28,126 nucleotides of DNA from assembly GCA_002316835.1 (NCBI GenBank), contig DCEG01000031.1, positions 5,293-33,418 of the forward strand, in the 5' to 3' direction. The notes below the pieces were generated by a model. The model was not told the DNA's origin, searched no databases, and worked only from the letters and a program-made list of their open reading frames with translations. Position 1 is the stretch's first letter, and each line of letters starts with the position of its first letter. Below are positions 25,425-28,126 of the stretch, one piece after another. The position numbers and the translations under genes are program-made. The DNA is from Bacteroidales bacterium UBA1035. GTDB lineage: Bacteria > Bacteroidota > Bacteroidia > Bacteroidales > Dysgonomonadaceae.

Positions 25425-25795
25425 GGACATTGGGAAATGTAATCTGGATTGTATTTGGCGGCATTTTTATTGCCATCGAATATGTAATTGCCAGTATTGG
25501 ATTGATGATTACGATAATTGGTATTCCCTTCGGATTACAATCGTTAAAACTGGCCGAAATGGCATTGCTGCCTTTCGATAAAAAAGCGGTCAGCAATCAA
25601 ACAACATCGGGTTGTTTAGCATTGATAATGAATATTATCTGGTTTTTTATCGGTGGATTACCTATCGCGCTCACGCACCTGTTTTTCGGTGTGTTATTTT
25701 ACATCACCATTATCGGAATCCCGTTCGGAAATCAGCATTTCAAGTTGATGAAACTGGCGTTTGTGCCGTTTGGGAAAGTAATTGTGAGCCGCTAA
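25421..25795 (+). CDS. yccF: YccF domain membrane protein
   Basis: A 124-residue hydrophobic protein made of two similar halves. Each half contains an ITIIGIPFG motif followed by a Q..KL...A..PF.K pattern (about 30-56 and about 90-118), as expected for two YccF repeats, and each is preceded by hydrophobic segments likely to cross the inner membrane. The function of YccF proteins is unknown. It starts within the ridA stop codon (ATGA overlap) and ends tail-to-tail with tatC, the stop codons overlapping as CTAA. Confidence 0.88.
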   Translation: MRTLGNVIWIVFGGIFIAIEYVIASIGLMITIIGIPFGLQSLKLAEMALLPFDKKAVSNQTTSGCLALIMNIIWFFIGGLPIALTHLFFGVLFYITIIGIPFGNQHFKLMKLAFVPFGKVIVSR

Positions 25796-26625
25796 TCACT
25801 ATACATCGCCGGCAGGTTTTCCTCTTCCTCCACCTCTTCCGGCGGATCTTTTTTCACCACAAAAGCGCTTATTTCCCAAAGCATATAAAGCGGTATAGTA
25901 ACTACAAGAAGTGAAAACGGATCTCCCGATGGTGTAATAATAGCTGCCAGAAAAAGAGAACCAACCACCGCGTGTCGGCGGAATTTTCGGAAGAAAGAGC
26001 GATATATAAGCCCCAGATTGGATAAAAGCCAGAAAACCAGCGGCAACTCAAATACTACACCCATAATAAGGATAAGGGTGTAAAAGTTGTTCATATAGGA
26101 ATCCAGCGAAATGGTGTTTTGAATTAAATCACTCAACTCGAAAGTGATAAGAAACCTGAAAATCAGCGGAAAAACCATGAAATATCCGACCAAGCAGCCA
26201 ATGACGAACATTATTCCGCCAAAACCAAACGCCCTTTTAACGCCCCTTGTTTCGTTTTCGTACAAAGCCGGGCTGATAAATCGCCACAACTCAAACAAGA
26301 TATAAGGAATAAGGAGCAGAAAAGCAAACGCGAAAGAAGTGGAAATATAGGTCATAAACTGCGTTGTCATGTTGATATTCAGCATTTCAACTTTAAACGC
26401 GTCGGCAGAAAAGTCAGGCAGGAAAGGAATATACTTGCTGGCGTTTTCAAAAAAGCGATAGGTAACAAAGTCGGAAGAAGCGGGTGCTAGAATTATAGAA
26501 TCGAAAATGCGGGGAATAAGAATAAATCCGACAATAGATAAAACAAGCAATGCGCCGATGATTCTTATTAAAGTCCAGCGGAACTCTTCGAGATGGTCCC
26601 AAAAGGACATTTCTTTCTCTTTCAT
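25792..26625 (-). CDS. tatC: Sec-independent (twin-arginine) translocase subunit TatC
   Basis: A 277-residue protein from the ATG at 26625; in-frame extension to 26670 would run into the hairpin at 26653-26690, and ATG 26610 is also possible. The N-terminus has the TatC signature MSFWDHLEEFRW, which includes the conserved Glu near TM1. The conserved FELWRFISPALYENE segment is present, along with six hydrophobic segments spread over the protein. The acidic C-terminal tail is EEVEEEENLP. TatC binds the twin-arginine signal peptide in the inner membrane. With tatA 97 bases upstream on the same strand it forms a minimal TatAC system without a separate tatB. Confidence 0.94.
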   Translation of the reverse strand: MKEKEMSFWDHLEEFRWTLIRIIGALLVLSIVGFILIPRIFDSIILAPASSDFVTYRFFENASKYIPFLPDFSADAFKVEMLNINMTTQFMTYISTSFAFAFLLLIPYILFELWRFISPALYENETRGVKRAFGFGGIMFVIGCLVGYFMVFPLIFRFLITFELSDLIQNTISLDSYMNNFYTLILIMGVVFELPLVFWLLSNLGLIYRSFFRKFRRHAVVGSLFLAAIITPSGDPFSLLVVTIPLYMLWEISAFVVKKDPPEEVEEEENLPAMYSD

Positions 26626-26652
26626 GCAACCAAATAGATTATAGAATTTAAT

Positions 26653-26690
26653 CTCGGGATTAATCCGCAAAACTGCGAACTAATCCCGAG
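26653..26690 (-). other. Long hairpin between tatA and tatC
   Basis: CTCGGGATTA (26653-26662) pairs perfectly with TAATCCCGAG (26681-26690). Inside, CGCA and TGCG form a second four-pair stem with loop AAAC. No T run follows on the minus strand, so it looks like a processing or attenuating structure, not a full terminator. Confidence 0.6.
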
Positions 26691-26722
26691 AATAGATGTT
26701 TTACAATAACTGAAAAAGTGCG

Positions 26723-26932
26723 TTATTGATTGCTGGTAGTCGATGTTTTCTTGTCGGCTGGATCGGCTTTGATATCTTCTTCAATATCACTTAATCCCCT
26801 TTTAAAGCTGTTAATGCCTTTTCCCAAGCCTTTCATAAATTCGGGTATTTTTTTTCCGCCAAAAAGAATGAGAATAACAATAACGATAATGGGAATTTCC
26901 CAACCATTTAAATTTATAAGTAATGGATTCAT
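26723..26932 (-). CDS. tatA: Twin-arginine translocase subunit TatA/TatE
   Basis: A 69-residue protein from the ATG at 26932; the frame is open further upstream, but that would swallow the promoter. It has one N-terminal TM helix (EIPIIVIVILILFGGKKIP), the FGGKKIPEF hinge typical of TatA, an amphipathic helix (FMKGLGKGINSFKRGL) and a polar acidic tail (DIEEDIKADPADKK). TatA oligomers form the export pathway for folded proteins. It precedes tatC in a two-gene unit. Confidence 0.92.
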   Translation of the reverse strand: MNPLLINLNGWEIPIIVIVILILFGGKKIPEFMKGLGKGINSFKRGLSDIEEDIKADPADKKTSTTSNQ

Positions 26933-26979
26933 AAGTTTTATTGTTAATTTGTTTAAATTGTTATCGAACTTTATATATA

Positions 26980-27010
26980 CAAAAGTAGAATTAATTATTA
27001 AGTCCCGCAA
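26980..27010 (-). promoter_or_regulatory. Promoter of tatA-tatC
   Basis: On the minus strand a TTG (27010-27008), 20 bases, then TACTTTTG (26987-26980) match the full Bacteroidota consensus TTG-N19-21-TAnnTTTG. The start of transcription would be about 40 bases before the tatA ATG. This is the best promoter match in the window. Confidence 0.65.
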
Positions 27011-27184
27011 TAATATTAAGATAAAGTTTCGTAAAAAGCGGCTTAAAACTGATATTTAATAAGAGAATCGCAGTTTAATTTGATAAACAAATCGGATGAC
27101 TACGGAAAGTAACCGAATAAGCAGTTTTAAACACTTCAAAATGTTAACATTCAAAAAAAGCGTATCCGCGCTGCAATTTTGTTT

Positions 27185-27192
27185 TAAATTTG
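27185..27192 (+). promoter_or_regulatory. Candidate -7 box of the GHL10 gene
   Basis: TAAATTTG matches TAnnTTTG, 29 bases upstream of the ATG at 27222. The -33 element is not recognisable. Confidence 0.35.
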
Positions 27193-27221
27193 TATTCCCA
27201 AGTTTAGAACGATTTTAATTA

Positions 27222-28126
27222 ATGAATAAAACATGCTGGCTTCTCATCGTTTTTTTGTGTGCATCGATGAGAATTTTTTCTGTTCAGCCGCCTGCTACTG
27301 AAGTCAGAGCAGTTTGGTTGACAACTAATTACGGTCTTGATTGGCCTCGAAATAAAATGAGTCAGGAGACGCAAAAACGAGAGCTCATTTCCATACTCGA
27401 TAACTTGCAAAAGCATAACTTCAATACCGTCTTGTTTCAGGTTCGGGCGCGGGGAGAAATGTTTTACGACTCAAAAATAGAGCCGATGGCTTCGATTATT
27501 ATTTCGAACGAATACGGAAAACCCAAATTCGATCCGTTGGCGTTTGCTATCGAAGAATGCCACAAACGCGGAATGGAACTGCACGCCTGGCTGGTAACTT
27601 ATCCGCTGGGTTTGGATAAGCACGTGCGAAGTTTGGGCGCCAATTCGATAACAAAAAAAAATCCATCCATCGTCAAAAAGTACAAAGGCGAATGGTTTCT
27701 CGATCCGGGAAACCCAAAAACCGATGATTATCTGCTCTCAATTGTAAAAGAAGTAGTTACTAACTATGACGTGGACGGAATTCATTTCGATTATATTCGT
27801 TATCCCGACAATACAGGCCAATTTCCCGATGCCGGAATGTATCGGCTTTACGGTAAAGGAAAATCGCTGCACGAATGGCGCCGCGACAACATTACCCGAT
27901 TTGTAACCAAAGCCTACGATTGGGTGAAAAGCCAAAAAAAATGGGTACAGGTGAGCAGTGCGCCGTTGGGGCGCTATCGCGCACTGGGCGGCACCGGCAG
28001 GGGATGGACAGCGCTGGAGACGGTTTTTCAGGATGCGGCAAAATGGATGCAAATGGGAAAACACGACGCGCTTTACCCGATGATGTATTACAAAGAACAT
28101 CTGTTTTATCCGTTTGTGGACGATTG
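27222..28126 (+). CDS. Glycosyl hydrolase-like 10 (GHL10, former DUF187) family protein, 5' part, runs off right edge
   Basis: The frame from the ATG at 27222 is open to the last base, giving 301 residues of a longer protein. Residues 1-22 are a Sec signal peptide (MNKTCWLLIVFLCASMRIFS). The mature part starts with EVRAVWLTTNYGLDWPR and contains LVTYPLGL, the strongly conserved GIHFDYIRYPDN (about 186-197) and DALYPMMYYKE, all typical of the GHL10 TIM-barrel family, which often occurs in envelope proteins with proposed carbohydrate or cell-wall roles. The substrate is unknown. It is divergent from tatA across a 289-base gap in which I see only the two promoters. Confidence 0.9.
   Translation, partial: MNKTCWLLIVFLCASMRIFSVQPPATEVRAVWLTTNYGLDWPRNKMSQETQKRELISILDNLQKHNFNTVLFQVRARGEMFYDSKIEPMASIIISNEYGKPKFDPLAFAIEECHKRGMELHAWLVTYPLGLDKHVRSLGANSITKKNPSIVKKYKGEWFLDPGNPKTDDYLLSIVKEVVTNYDVDGIHFDYIRYPDNTGQFPDAGMYRLYGKGKSLHEWRRDNITRFVTKAYDWVKSQKKWVQVSSAPLGRYRALGGTGRGWTALETVFQDAAKWMQMGKHDALYPMMYYKEHLFYPFVDD

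Noticed and set aside
26933..27221. Small RNA or extra small gene in the tatA-GHL10 gap
   Set aside because: Apart from the two divergent promoters I see no convincing hairpin, terminator or coding frame.

Overview
The window looks like a chromosomal segment from an anaerobic or facultative member of the Bacteroidota, most likely order Bacteroidales. Evidence: a SusC/SusD pair driven by an ECF sigma/FecR system, two type IX secretion (T9SS) components (PorE and PorD/DUF4835), promoter elements of the Bacteroidota type (TAnnTTTG at -7), almost no Shine-Dalgarno sequences, and a heavy-metal RND pump fused to its outer-membrane factor. The family cannot be fixed by reading alone; Dysgonomonadaceae or a neighbour is a guess. 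No rRNA, tRNA, CRISPR array, insertion sequence or phage gene was seen. No gene-free stretch exceeds 300 bases.

Layout. (1) 1-1806, minus: 5' part of a large M16 zinc protease that runs off the left edge. (2) 2030-2452, plus: small secreted DUF2141 protein, closed by a clear terminator. (3) 2625-8168, plus: metal-efflux operon with a CzcA/CusA-type pump fused to a TolC-like protein, followed by its CzcB/CusB-type adaptor lipoprotein. (4) 8165-17208, minus: a nutrient-uptake locus reading fecR-susC-susD-PHP1-PHP2, where PHP1 and PHP2 are exported metallohydrolases. fecR and PHP1 are each interrupted by one in-frame stop codon. The ECF sigma gene lies divergently at 17425-18036. (5) 18090-24974, plus: porE, a cbpA/cbpM chaperone pair, porD, recN and rlmB. 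(6) 25047-25795, plus: ridA overlapping yccF. (7) 25792-26932, minus: tatA-tatC. (8) 27222 to the right edge, plus: 5' part of a GHL10-family glycoside-hydrolase-like protein.

How they work together. The SusCD locus has the usual signal chain: a SusC with an N-terminal STN domain, a FecR anti-sigma and an ECF sigma. Its cargo enzymes, however, are two PHP-fold hydrolases and no glycosidase, so its substrate may be a phosphoester or another hydrolysable ligand rather than a plain glycan. The two nonsense codons suggest that the locus is decaying, or has lost normal control, in this strain; assembly error must be excluded first. The remaining genes are ordinary housekeeping or envelope functions and look intact.

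Smaller signals include several strong hairpins (after susD, between tatA and tatC, between the sigma gene and porE), a REP-like palindromic element before porD, a repeat that supplies the last residues of RecN, and tandem 7-mer leaders directly before rlmB and ridA.
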